64,000 nt of DNA from Halicephalobus mephisto (GCA_009193035.1 SWDT01000111.1:106023-170022), one strand, 5' to 3'. Positions 21,800 through 32,854 are shown, counted from the stretch's first letter. Translations and numbers: made by a program. The notes: generated by a model from the letters alone, not told the origin.

Positions 21800-22260
21800 A
21801 TTAAAGGTAATTATTTTAATAAATGAAAAAATCATCTTTCATATTTGGTTTATTATAAATCTATTCGTCTTGAAGAGACTATTGAATTCACAAAAGAATG
21901 GTTTGAAGAGGGAGTAGAAGCTCATTTTAAACATTGGAAATCAGTCTACTGGAAATTCCAACAATTGCCACTTTTTATTCAGAATTTTGATCGAAACGAC
22001 AAAGAAAAGGATGTTTATATCCTTCATTTGATAATGTCATCATTATTTTCTTAGTTGGAGGTACATATAAAATCATATTGATTCGAGAATGGGTTAGAAA
22101 ACAGTTCCCTAATGCAAGAATAATCCATGACGGACAACTAGAGATCATCACAGCTACTGGAGCTGTTGTACATGCTCTTCAGATCTTTAGTGGAGAAGTC
22201 GAGCCTTGCATTAAGTCCGTTCAAGATCAAAGCAGCGAATCCGATAAGGAACTGACAGAA
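21800..22260 (+). pseudogene. Broken copy of the last exon of the double-NBD Hsp70-related gene
   Basis: The region repeats the intron tail and exon 2 of the gene at 28669-30812: EETIEFTKEWFEEG against EGTVEFTREWFEGE, then FLVGGTYKI against FLAGGTCRI, and DGQLEIITATGAVVHALQ in both. A frameshift near 22015-22030 separates the two halves, and the acceptor CAG has become CAT. Exon 1 is absent. Because part of the intron is also present, this was a DNA-level duplication rather than a retrocopy. A 44-bp block (22129-22172) is identical to 30639-30682 while the flanks are much more diverged. Confidence 0.75.
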
Positions 22261-22994
22261 GTAAGTAATAGCATAAATAATAATTCACATGTGGGAAAAA
22301 GAAGTTGTAACTTAATAATATTAATTGAAAATAAATTTCTTGGTTCAGTACTTTGATGAAGATGATGATATAAATAATTTTTTCAATGGTAGCAGAAATT
22401 TTACAATCAAATACAATTACAACCTTTTTTGTTTCAAACATCAACTATTCTGAGAAAACTATTCCAAAATTATCTCAGAATTGCCTATTAAAAAATATTT
22501 ATTGTCATATTTGGAGAATTTGTATAAGAGAAAAAATAAAAAGTGCATGTTTTATGTTTTCAGTAATAAATTTAATATAGTTTTATTTATTGTTAGAAAC
22601 ATTGAATACACTCAAAAGTAAGTAACAAAACACACTTTTTAAATAATAAAAAGATCAATTTCTTGCCAGAGTCATCAGTGTTTGTTTTTATTGTAAAAGA
22701 TGTAATTGCTCAAATTTGGGATTTGAAAATAAAAATATCTGAGTTCAATTAAGTGTTGCGACATTGGGTTCAGATAAATGGCTGGAAGATCAAATTAAAG
22801 ATATAGACCACATTGCTTCAACTAGTTTTGTCATTCAAAAAAAGTAACAAACTTGTTTTGAAAAAACTATTTTAGTCTCTTTATATTTTCCCTTGTTTTA
22901 TATTTTATTAAAAAGTTTTTAAAAATTAATCAACTAAAATTATTGTTCATAAGTTTCTGGAACTTTATTTAACATATGATACTATTGTAAGTAA

Positions 22995-23200
22995 ATTATT
23001 ATCATTATTATTATTATTACTATTATTATTATCACTATTACTATTACTATTACTGTTACTATTACTATTATTATTATTACTATTATTATTACTATTATTA
23101 TTATTATTACTATTATTACTATTATTATTATTATTATCACTATTATTACTATTATCACTATTATTACTATTATCACTATTATTATTATTATTATTATTAC
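22995..23200. repeat. Trinucleotide microsatellite (ATT/ACT)n
   Basis: About 200 bp of TTA-type triplets with interspersed ACT and ATC. It produces a spurious poly-Ile/Val open frame on the minus strand. Confidence 0.9.
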
Positions 23201-23843
23201 AAAACTTCTGTAATGTGAATTTCTAGTCTTGATGATTTTTAACATTTTTGACTTCAGAATTCAACTCTAAAAATTTTACTGGATTCTGAAAACACTAGTT
23301 GTCTGATAGTTTGATTTACAAAAATTTGTTATTGAGTTGTTTCTGTCGTTTAATCTATGATTTAGGAAATTAAAAAAGAAATTCCAAAAAGGTTTATTTA
23401 GCTGCTTTTTTCAACAATGTTTTTTTATTCAGCTTTCACAGTGGTTCAGTTTAAAATTATCAGGATAATGTTTGACGTATTTTTCATTTATTTGTTTTTT
23501 GTAAAACAAATTTTTATTCTTTTTTGGAAGACCAGCATTAATTGTTAAATTTTGGATTTTAAATAATGTAAATGATTTTTAAAATGAAAAAATTCGATTG
23601 ATTAATAACTGTAATTTTTCAAATTTTGATACATTTTTAGAAAGTTTTTAAAATTTTTTGTAGAAAAAATATATGAATCACGAATATTAGACTAAAACAA
23701 AAAAATTCGTTCATCTTTGACGAATTTTGTTATTCATCAATTTTGAATAAAATTAAAAAATATCATAAAGTAGGTTTAGAATTTTCTAGAATTTCAGAAT
23801 ATTCGTGTTTATTTATTCAAATGTTGAAATATGCTTTGATATT

Positions 23844-24043
23844 TACCGTATTTGCTCTATTTGTGGCACATGTGCCACTATTTTTCGATCGATCTATCAG
23901 GAACTTGTATGTTATCTAACTTTATTGTTGCACATATCAGCTTCCTTTCATTCAAACCTTCAGGATGTGCCACAAATAGAAATGTGCCACAAATAGAGAT
24001 GTGCCACAAATAGAGATGTGCCACAATTAGAGCAAATACGGTA
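23844..24043. mobile_element. 200-bp palindromic element with internal 17-bp tandem repeats
   Basis: Terminal inverted repeats of 28 bp (23844-23871 and 24016-24043) with one mismatch, starting TACCGTATTTGCTC. Next to the right arm, a 17-bp unit ATGTGCCACAAATAGAG occurs four times in a row (23965, 23982, 23999, 24016). No coding capacity. Confidence 0.75.
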
Positions 24044-25135
24044 TGTAAATTTGAATGATTTTTAATTTTTCGAACAGTATTAATTTTTTTAATTAAAATA
24101 CTATTTTTGACCATTTTTAATTAATTTTTATTAAAATTTTCACTAAAGAACTTCCATAAAGACATTCGTAGAATTTACATTTCCATCACCTTGGTTGCGT
24201 TTATAAATTTCTATTTTCTTTATTGATTTTTTCATAAATGTGAAAAATAAATGCCGATTTCGAAATTTTTCGACATAAATCTCTTGTAAATTTTTTTCTT
24301 TTCACACAAAAAGAAGCGTAACTTTCGATCTTATAAGAAATATAAACCATTTTTATTTCGTTACAGTTTTCGTCACAAATATCGAATATTCACAAAAAAT
24401 ATGACGTGTTTTTAAAAAGTGAAAAAATAAAAAATTTAAAAAAAGATTTTTTTATCGATTAAATTTGAAAAAAATTCAATTTATTTCACATTATTTTTTG
24501 TTAAAATTTTATTGCTTGAAATTCATAAATGTAAATTAATATGATTTTATGACATTTTTCGAAATGTTTCTTTGTTACTTTATCTCGAATACAAATCTCA
24601 AACTTGGGTAATTAAATATTATAAATAAGTTATAAAATACAAAAGCAACACGATTTATAAATCTTTGTTAAGCCTGTTAACAGTCTCTTCGGATCAGCAA
24701 CGTTATCGCCGTTCCGATCAGACAGGTATTCTCCAGGAATTTTTTTCTTTTATTTTGTAAAATTTACATTATTTTCTTTGTTTTTGAGATTAAGTTTTTA
24801 GTAGTTGGATCAACTTAACATTTCAATTAAAAAACATTGATTTAAAAAAATTTCGAAATTAGTAAGAATCAAAAAAAATTGGGGAACAATTATTTTTAGG
24901 GAACAACCATTAAATCTGTTATAATCTATTTCTGTCAAAAACTTAATTTTATTTTTATTGTCGAAAAATTAATTTATATAATTAAAAATTGATTATTTTT
25001 TATTAAACTTTAAAAATGTACTTTTTTAATTTTATGCGTGATTTTTTGAAAGTAGATTTTATTCGAAAAATTGAATTATTCAAGACTGAAAAATAACCTT
25101 CAGGGTAGGAATCTATTAACCGTCTGCATTGGTCC
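24044..25135. other. AT-rich 5' flank of the OAC gene, possible non-coding first exon
   Basis: Mostly low complexity. A short complex block at about 24669-24725 (TCTTCGGATCAGCAACG...) ends in a donor-like CAG|GTATTC, and an acceptor ACCTTCAG lies at about 25101 just before the OAC ATG. Reading frame does not continue across, so if used this is 5' UTR. Confidence 0.3.
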
Positions 25136-27696
25136 ATGGGGTTTTCAGCGAAATACACCCCACTCGTGAATGAAATTCCAGATGAAAATACCCCAACTCC
25201 CTCAGTCAATCCTCGAAAAAAGAAGAGAGATGACCTCCAATGTTGGAGAACCGTGGCCATCTTCGGAGTTGTGGTCTTCCATGTCTGGCCAACGTGGTTC
25301 CCGAATGGATTCGTGGGTGTTGACATCTTCTTCGTCCTCTCCGGATTCCTGATGGCTACCATCATCCACAGACACGATTCTAGAATTAATTTAGAAATTA
25401 CTAAAGATTTCTATTTCCGACGGGTTAAAAGAATCGTTCCTGTTTACCTCTTTGTTCTTTTAATCGTTCTCCTTTTATTATTCTTTTCCCTCTGGGAAGA
25501 AGAGTTCGACAAAGTCAGGAAGGATGCTTACTGGGCTTTGGGCTTTGTTTCCAACGAAGAAGATCTCTTTGAACAACTGGACTACTTTGATATCGAGAAC
25601 AAATTCAAGTACTTTAAACACTGCTGGTCCCTGGCAGTGGAGATGCAGTTTTACTTGATTGTTCCTGTTTTGTTCATGTTGTGGCTCAACTTCTGGACTT
25701 CCGGAAAGTTTTTCATCCTGATACTTGTTTTCGTTACTTCATTAACTCTTCAAGTAATTGCGACATCGGAGATAATGAGATACGAGTCGATGATTTTAAG
25801 GATTTGGCAGTTCATAGTCGGGATCGCAGCTCAAAGTTATAAACTGAAATTTGTGAACTTCTCGTCAATTATTCACAATATTTTTGTTCAGGTAATATTC
25901 TTCTTCTGTCTTTTTTTGGAATTTCGCTCGGTGGCCATGGATAGAGAAATCATCTCCATCATGTGTGTGATCTCCTCTGGATTCCTGATCGCTGTCAGTT
26001 CGAGTGGAGACAACTCTCCTTTCAACATCTACTTGATGAAGAACTTGGTTAAAAAGGGATTGGTTTACTGTGGAGACTTCAGTTACATCCTCTATCTCGT
26101 TCATTGGCCGTTGATTACTTACTGTAGATTCATCAAAAATGATCCGCAGTTTTCTACTTTCGGTTAGTTACAAATCATTCTACTTTGTTCATAAACACTG
26201 TTGATTTTAGAAGGCTCAATGATAATCTTGGCATGTTTCATGCTGGCCATCGTTGCCCATCATCTGATTGAAAATCCACTGATCAATTATTGCGATTCTT
26301 TCAAAAAATTGCTGATAGTAACTTCCTTACTGTATTCCTTTACTTTGGTTCCTTTGACGTGTCGTTTTCCTGCCGGATTGAAACCATCTACAACAGAATT
26401 TTCTTCGAATTTTACATCAATACCTACCGTCGGGAAGACTTTCGTCGCTGTCAATGGTTCTGATCCTATTCCTTCCTTTTCTGGAAGTCGTGTATCAAAC
26501 TTAACTTTCGAAATGCTAAGAAGAATACTCAAATTTGATGATCCTTTAATCGTTCCTGAAGGTTGGTCAACACAAAATGAAATTGAATTTGCGAGAAAAT
26601 CCGTCAAAGATATGTGTGGTATGTGGAACTTCAATTGTCACGACACGTATAGTAAGTGGACAAACATCAAGCGTTATTGGAGATTCACGTTCTGTGAATC
26701 CTCACTTTTCCCTAATGGAAACTACACGGCAGTTATAATCGGGAACTCACACAGTCAATGCGGATCTGGGGCCATCCATCTGAATCCATTGTTCAAAACA
26801 GTTCTCACGGCATCTGCCCACGCTCAGAGGGTTCCGATTCAGGCTAATTCGGATTTGAATACGATTCGATCGAACAACGCTCTGATAGATATAATTAAGA
26901 ACTTCAAGCCGGATTTGGTCTTTTTTATCAGCAGTTACAACGGAGATGAGTTCTTCAGACCTATAGTTGGTCCGATAGAAAAAGATCACGCTTTCATGAT
27001 GATGGACAATATGATAAAGTCTATTTCTCCACATACTAAGGCTATAATCATGAACTTGCCCAATTTCCGGTATCCAATGCAGGTTGGACCAGCTTACGAG
27101 AGAAGTAAGAAAATGAGAAAACCTATTGATTTCAGAATTCAGAGAAAGGTAATTGTTTTACATATATACACACAAAAAATCGTAACTTATAAGTGATGTA
27201 ACAAATACGCTACATTTTCACTACAAAAGATATAATAATGTTTGATACTCAGTGTCACTTTTGTCAAATGTTATGATTTTTCATAATAAGTGTTAAATTT
27301 TCACGAAAACCGTAGCAATTGTACTACATATCTATCACAGTTATAATTACTACGAAATCATAAGCAATGATTATGTTCGCGTTTGTTACAATGTTACAGC
27401 AATAATGATTTTATCGTATAGTTATCCTATCTATTTAGTCTATCCGAAACCCTTCTGCTCCAATCAATTTGGCCTATCAACGGATGGAGGCGATTAACTG
27501 TTCAAAATGCCTCTTTTGGGATTATCAAGACGCTCTTTGCGACGATAATTATTGTAATCCGATTGATGTAGATACAGGACTTCCACTATTGAGGGATTAT
27601 GGTCACATAAATATCCTCGGGCTGAGAAGATTCAGACCAATTCTCGACAAGTTGACTAGAAAAGCATTGAATTTACCTTGTAATGATCGGTTGTAA
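25136..27696 (+). CDS. OAC-family membrane O-acyltransferase (acyltransferase-3 plus SGNH-like domain)
   Basis: Three exons (25136-26162, 26211-27148, 27439-27696) encode 740 aa. The N-terminal half is the acyltransferase-3 domain: FHVWPTWFPNGFVGVDIF, FFVLSGFLMA, RRVKRIVPVYLF, HCWSLAVEMQFY, SYILYLVHWPL, with about ten TM segments. The second half is extracellular and carries an SGNH-like core: IIGNSHSQCG (nucleophile Ser block), and near the end RDYGHINILGLRR, supplying Asp and His. This matches worm OAC proteins, relatives of bacterial OafA and of NRF-6, which move acyl groups to lipids or glycans at the cell surface. Intron 2 is long (290 bp) and appears to hold a repeat. The start is the first in-frame Met in front of a conserved cytoplasmic segment. 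Confidence 0.9.
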
Positions 27697-27703
27697 TTTG
27701 TTA

Positions 27704-27709
27704 AATAAA
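27704..27709 (+). terminator. poly(A) signal AATAAA of the OAC gene
   Basis: AATAAA eight bases after the TAA stop, implying a very short 3' UTR. Confidence 0.5.
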
Positions 27710-27921
27710 TTAAAAACTACTCTATAAATCGATGGATTTTAATTATTTTTAATTAATATCGATTAATGGAGATAAACTTTTGTGAAAACTTGTTTATTGA
27801 AAATCTAAATATGATTTTTATAATAACTTTGAATTCAAATTTAATACCAAATCGAAGTTATTGTGATTTAAATCCAATAACACTAAATAGATAATTATTA
27901 TTTTATAACTAAGATATAAAA

Positions 27922-28489
27922 ATGAGTTTATCGAATAATTTAACTACTGTTGAAACTTATTCCTCAGAATCAAAATATTTATTTTTATTATTAAGTACAA
28001 TAGTAAAGAAACTGGAAATAGATATCTCAAGTTTTGTTTCTGAGCTGTTCTCTGCAATTATTTCGATCTTAGGGAACAAAACAAAATTGAATAGATCTTC
28101 AGAGAATGAACTCTAGTATCCAACAAAATCCAAGGTGAGCAGAACAAAAAGCTGATTAAAAGACATTGCAAAAAAACTTTGTATACATCCAGATGATTTG
28201 TGCAGAATCGCACTTAAACCTTCAAGAAACCTTAAAGAACAGCATTCTTGTTTTATTCAAGAAGATGAAAACGAAAAAACAAATTCAAAGCAGAAATGTA
28301 ATGAACTTCAACTTCAATACCAATGTCAGGAGCTTGTACTACAAAGAATCATGAATGAATTTTCTTGAAAGATGTTCTAGAAAACATACTATTGTTGATA
28401 AAAATTTACTTAATGGATTGTTTCTGACAATTTCGTCTTGTGAGATTCAATTTGGGAAATTACAACTAGTACGAGATTTTATGTCATAA
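27922..28489 (+). pseudogene. Decayed coding remnant between OAC and double-NBD genes
   Basis: Three protein-like stretches in different frames follow in order: SLSNNLTTVETYSSESKYLF...SELFSAIISILG (from 27922, stop at 28114), KDIAKKLCIHPDDLCRIAL...CNELQLQYQCQELVLQ (about 28150-28350) and NGLFLTISSCEIQFGKLQL (about 28415-28489). Stops and frame changes lie between them. Family unknown. It may be a dying gene or a set of chance open frames; coding-like composition favours the former. Confidence 0.3.
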
Positions 28490-28540
28490 TTCCTGGATTT
28501 TAAGTAGAATTCAACGGCAAGTAAATATAACCACCAAGAA

Positions 28541-28547
28541 TGATAAG
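28541..28547 (+). promoter_or_regulatory. GATA-factor-type site upstream of the double-NBD gene
   Basis: AATGATAAGAGG, 128 bp before the ATG. Same core as at the tandem Hsp70-like genes. Confidence 0.35.
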
Positions 28548-28668
28548 AGGAATAGAAAAAATTTAAAGCATCTAGAAAAATTGAGTGATTAGTGTGCAAT
28601 CAATAGATATGGTTTTCATTGGTATTCAATAGGAGGGTTATTAGTACATTGTTTTTCACTCCAACAAA

Positions 28669-30812
28669 ATGTCCATTGCTTGTGGTATTACCAAAGATTT
28701 TACTGGAATTGAAATCAGAATTTACAATGTCACAACAAAGCAGCCTGATTATTTTAAAGTCATGGGTAAATCTATTCACGAAACTATTGATGAACTAATT
28801 GCGCAATATGGGAATGACATTGGGATTATTGTTGTTGGAAATTCTTCTTATTTAACCTCAGATGAATTTGAAAACTCCAAACAAGATTATCTCAAGAAAT
28901 ATGGTAGTTTGATTTATCATGCTACAAAAGAGGAGCTGGATTTCCAATATTATTTGACTTCAAAAGTTAAATACTCCATTGGAGACTTGATTATTAAGTT
29001 TGATTCGATAACGATCAATTTATATGAATGTACAGAAGTTACCGGTGAGAAAGTAACGTGGAAAGAACTGGACAGTAGAGACCACGGATTCACTGTGAAC
29101 TTTGATTTCGAATTTGTCGAAAGGATGTTTCGTCTTAAAATGGATCAAATTCATGCAGTTTTTGAAAGTAGTCAAAGTAATATCAATTCATTGCACCGTT
29201 CTGAATTGGATGAATACAACTTCAAAAGTATTCATTTTATTACAAAGACAGGTTGGCCATTTAGTGAATCCGACCTCGCCAGATATTTAATTTCTGATTC
29301 AGAAGTTTCCGTCTTAGTTAAAATCGATAAATCTTTTAAAATAAGTACTTTCAAAACTTATACCATTCAAGATTGGGGTTTCATCCACGTCCCGAAACTA
29401 GTCAAAGAATATCAATCAAAAACGGACATCATGGGAATCGATCTCGGATCAACTAGAACTGTTTTAGCTGTTTCAAGGAATAAAGATATTCATGTTATTC
29501 CTGTTGATAAATCCTCTCCTGGGGATCTTTGGACGGAGTTTGTAGTATCATTCGACGAAGACACACCGATTATTGGGAAAGCGGCAATGAGGAGACTCAA
29601 AACAAAACCTGATTATGTTATTTTCGACGCCAAACTTTTGTGTAGTAAAAATCATCGAAAAAATGTCTCAAAACAATCAATATGGCCATTCAAGTTCTAT
29701 ATCAAAGAAGATGAAGAACCACACTTGGAATCAATGACTTCTGAGAGCTTAAAAGAATTCACTCTTGCAGAAATCAACGCAATTTTTCTGGAACGAATGG
29801 CAAAAGCGGCGAGTGGATATCAGGATGTATTTAATAATGGAAATTCTGTCACAAAGGCGGTCATTACGGTTCCAAGATATTTCGAATACCGTACTTCGGT
29901 GGCTCCTTTTATTTCCAGTGTTATTGAAGCGGCAAAGTTGGCTAATATTGAAATCATTGACATCATTGAAGAAACCCATGCAGATCTCCTTTATTATTTA
30001 TCCCACGAAAAGTATTCTAAAATGATCAAACCTGGAATGAAAATAGTAATCTACGATATTGGAGGCGGTACTTATGTTCGTAGAGATTATGAAATTTCAT
30101 ATCATAAAGAAAAGATGTACGCAACTTGTTTCGGAGAATTATATTCAAAATATGATGCCAAATGTTCTGGAAGAGCTATTGACAGTATAATTATTAAAGA
30201 ATTAGAAAAATCAATTCCAGAAAGTTTAAGAAGTTATCTAAAACAAAGAACATTGGAAGCAGCGAAGAAAATCAAGTATGATCTTTCTTTTGAAGAGGAA
30301 ATAAAGTAAGATAATTATTTTAATAAACAAAAAAAATTATATATTTCAGATTTGATTTGTCAGAAATCTACCGACGACTTGAAGGAACTGTTGAGTTCAC
30401 AAGAGAATGGTTTGAAGGGGAATTAAAGTCGTGTTTTGAATATAAAAAAGACTACTATACATTGGAACAATACTCGCTGCCAACTCAAAGAGCATTGCGA
30501 TGTAGACGAACAGAGGAGAACGAAACACATTCTTCACGATACGATATCAATATTGTGTTTTTAGCTGGAGGTACGTGCAGAATCCCATTTATCCAAAAGT
30601 GGATTTCAAGGTCGTTTCCTAATGCGAAAATCATCATAGACGGACAACTAGAGATCATCACAGCTACTGGAGCTGTTGTACACGCTCTGCAAGTTCTCAA
30701 CAAAGAAGTTGAGCCTTATGTGACAATTCAGAATTCGAACGACTCACAAGAGACGACGGATTCAGAAATAATTGAAAGTATTCCAAGGAAACAAATGTGT
30801 CAGATTCTTTGA
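28669..30812 (+). CDS. Hsp70-related protein with a degenerate N-terminal actin-fold repeat and no substrate-binding domain
   Basis: Two exons (28669-30305, 30350-30812) encode 699 aa. Residues from about 255 form a recognisable Hsp70 ATPase domain: IMGIDLGSTRTVLAV, VIFDAKLL, KAVITVPRYFE, EETHADLLYYL, IVIYDIGGGTY, NIVFLAGGTCRIPFIQ (around 614-629). The Asp normally two residues after the GGGT threonine is missing (TYVRR). There is no SBD: the chain ends 60-70 residues after the last ATPase motif. Residues 1-254 look like a second, worn copy of the same fold. ACGITKDFTGIEIRI aligns with phosphate-1, GDLIIKFDSITINLY with phosphate-2, and KSIHFITKTGWPFSESDL with the final FLAGGTCRIPFIQ segment. 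Function unknown; not a standard chaperone. A MITE starts 25 bp after the stop. Confidence 0.85.
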
Positions 30813-30836
30813 ACTAAGAATGATTTCAAAACAGAA

Positions 30837-31012
30837 TACAGTGAAACCTCGATATAAACATCCTCGATAAGAGCAAATCCTCTTTAAAGACAACTCGGTT
30901 CCGACCCCTACTGTGGATTTTCCCCTAGTAAACCCCTCGATAAAGGCAACTCCTCTGTAAAAACAACATTTCTGCCGTCCCTTAGGGTTGTTTTTAGCGA
31001 GGTTTCACTGTA
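30837..31012. mobile_element. Tc1/mariner-like MITE, 176 bp
   Basis: 15-bp perfect terminal inverted repeats TACAGTGAAACCTCG / CGAGGTTTCACTGTA including TA ends. Related at the tips to the 5823-6002 element. It may now form the 3' UTR of the double-NBD gene. Confidence 0.75.
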
Positions 31013-31416
31013 TATATTTTTCAATTTTTGGGTAGTTTATTTTTTATCAATTTTACGTTTTCATGAAACTGACAATATTATTGTCAATGTTCAATTTTCT
31101 TTGAGATCTTATTGAATATCATAAATATTTTCAACAAGAAAATAAAAGTATTCATTTTGAAATCAACTAATAAATACTACAAAAATGAAATCTTATTTGT
31201 AGCGATTTGGAATACTTCTTTTCCAACTTTTTCAACACAAATAATGTCCTTTTTGGTTATAGAATCGTCTCCAGTAGGATTTTTAAAAAATCCAGATGTT
31301 TTAAACAATTTCTGAGGATATTAAAACACGACTACGTGTAAGGGAATCTGACCTATTCCCTTAATTGATGGTTGTTAATTCTTGGCTTTATTCCAGCAGT
31401 CAACAACACAAAATAG
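31013..31416. other. Intergenic
   Basis: AT-rich, no gene. A short palindrome AAGGGAATCTGACCTATTCCCTT lies around 31340-31362. Confidence 0.4.
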
Positions 31417-31628
31417 TTAAGAACAACTCTTCGCAGCTTGGTCTCGTTCCCTGTTGTCGCTTCTGAATTCCTCCGCTTCTAAATTCCTTCGCTTCTGAGA
31501 TCCTTCGCTTCTGAATTTCTCCGCTTCTGCCAGCTGATTGATACGCAAGTTGAATTCCTGCATCTCAAGGGTTTTCGTGCTAAGAGTCTTCTCGCTTTCT
31601 GCGACACTACGTAAATCAGGGAAATCAC
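31417..31628 (-). CDS. Orphan coiled-coil exon, unknown protein
   Basis: After an acceptor-like GGATTTAG (just above 31628) the frame is open for 70 codons to TAA at 31417-31419. It starts GDFPDLRSVAESEKTL and becomes strongly charged and heptad-like (EFNLRINQLAEAEKFRS, NLEAEEFRSDNRERD). A 16-bp unit (CGCTTCTGAATTCCTC and variants, five copies, about 31458-31530) underlies the repeat, so this could be a tandem-repeat artefact. No upstream exon was found between here and the NAA50 gene. Confidence 0.3.
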
Positions 31629-32039
31629 CTAAATCCAGATGCAGTAATGATAGAATTTGTTAATTTTGGGAATCTTTTTAATGGACTTAGGTGTCTCTTC
31701 CAAATAAACTTATAAGACATTAAAATTTTCCATCCTAAAACTACGGTTAATACATTTTAAGATAAATTTTGAAAGTTATCTAAGAGGATCTATGACCATT
31801 TTCCTTTTTGACTACATAATGAGAATTTCAGTCATCTAAGTGAAATCATATTTGACAATTGAAGTTCTAGTTCATCTACTGTAGTAAAACAGACCTATCA
31901 ATCTCCTTTTATATTCCTTCAATAAAATTTAAATTTTTAAAATTAATTCTTTTTTCAAAGAATGATAAAATCAAAAACGTCAAGATTTCTTCAGAAATCT
32001 CAATTTCTAATTTTATTTTAACAACAGAATAACAACAAA

Positions 32040-32843
32040 TTACTCAGCCATGACATCTCCACAAGTGGTAGTATTGGCAGCACTCGCACTTTTCTTTCCA
32101 TTGTTGACCACTTTCTCTAGGATATACGCGTCATCAGGTTCGATCTTTTTATAGTACTTATCGACTCTGTCAACAACTTCAAATCCAAACTTTTTGTAAA
32201 AATCCATGGCTTTTTCGTTATTAGACTAAAACATTATTCATAAATTATAAAATCTTTAAAATTCCAAGCAAACCTGAACATGCAAGTAGATACTTTCAAT
32301 TTGAGGATCTTTCTCGCACAAAGCAAAAACATAAGAAATCAGCATTGTTCCCACTCCAAAACGACGATAAGGTGCCAGAGTTCCTATCATCATGATATAT
32401 AGTCTCTTTCGACCTTCCTTATTTTCCAAACGAGTACAAACAGCTCCAACAACAGCATCATTGAAATATGCCAATTTCGCAAGTTCTCCAGAATTAACAA
32501 CTTCAGTGTAAAATCGATCGTTGTAAGCTACTGGTAAAATTTGAGTAATAATCTCCTTCAATTGCTGAAACAAGATAAAATTAGTTAATTAAATTTAATA
32601 AATTATTACTTTAATATTATGAGATGTAACTTCTCCAATTTGAAGGAAACATTTTCCAGCACATTTCGGTGGTTTGTCAACTTTGAAATTTCCCAATTCA
32701 TCAAATCTTTTGGATAAACTATCAATTTCGTCTTCTGAAACCTCTTTCGTCGGTGGAGCTGAGGCTTTCATGGAATCTAACATTGTTGAGATCGAAGACT
32801 TCAAAGCTGGATCAGATTCTGGAGTCATTGTAGAACACGTCAT
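32040..32843 (-). CDS. NAA50: N-alpha-acetyltransferase 50 (NAA50/San) homologue
   Basis: Three exons (32610-32843, 32274-32564, 32040-32225) encode 236 aa. The GNAT fold follows NAA50 closely: VTSHNIK, ILPVAYNDRFY, GELAKLAYFNDAVVGAVC, RLYIMMIGTLAPYRRFGVG (acetyl-CoA RxxGxG loop and catalytic Tyr), IYLHVQ (catalytic His), MDFYKKFGFEVV, YYKKIEPDDAYIL. NAA50 acetylates Met-starting N-termini, associates with NatA, and is needed for sister-chromatid cohesion. Odd: about 65 residues precede the position where other NAA50 proteins begin, acidic and Ser-rich (EVSEDEIDSLSKRF). Initiation is taken at 32843, just after a TTTCAG acceptor. The paralogue's stop lies only 113 bp upstream. Confidence 0.9.
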
Positions 32844-32848
32844 AAATT

Positions 32849-32854
32849 CTGAAA
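32849..32854 (-). promoter_or_regulatory. Probable trans-splice acceptor between two acetyltransferase genes
   Basis: TTTCAG on the coding strand, five bases before the NAA50 ATG and about 100 bp after the upstream stop codon, the classic spacing of an SL2-type operon junction in Caenorhabditis. Confidence 0.5.

Noticed and set aside
22982..23245. 87-codon Ile/Val frame on the minus strand
   Set aside because: It is the translation of the ATT/ACT microsatellite.
25003..25365. 120-codon minus-strand frame opposite the OAC start
   Set aside because: Complement of real OAC coding sequence; no independent support.
30350..30400. Treating the second exon of the double-NBD gene as a separate gene
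   Set aside because: Splice sites (AAA|GTAAGA, TTTCAG|A) and phase join it to exon 1, and it supplies the missing last ATPase motifs.
31458..31540. CRISPR-like short regular repeats
   Set aside because: A 16-bp unit repeated head to tail without spacers, in a eukaryote; a simple minisatellite.
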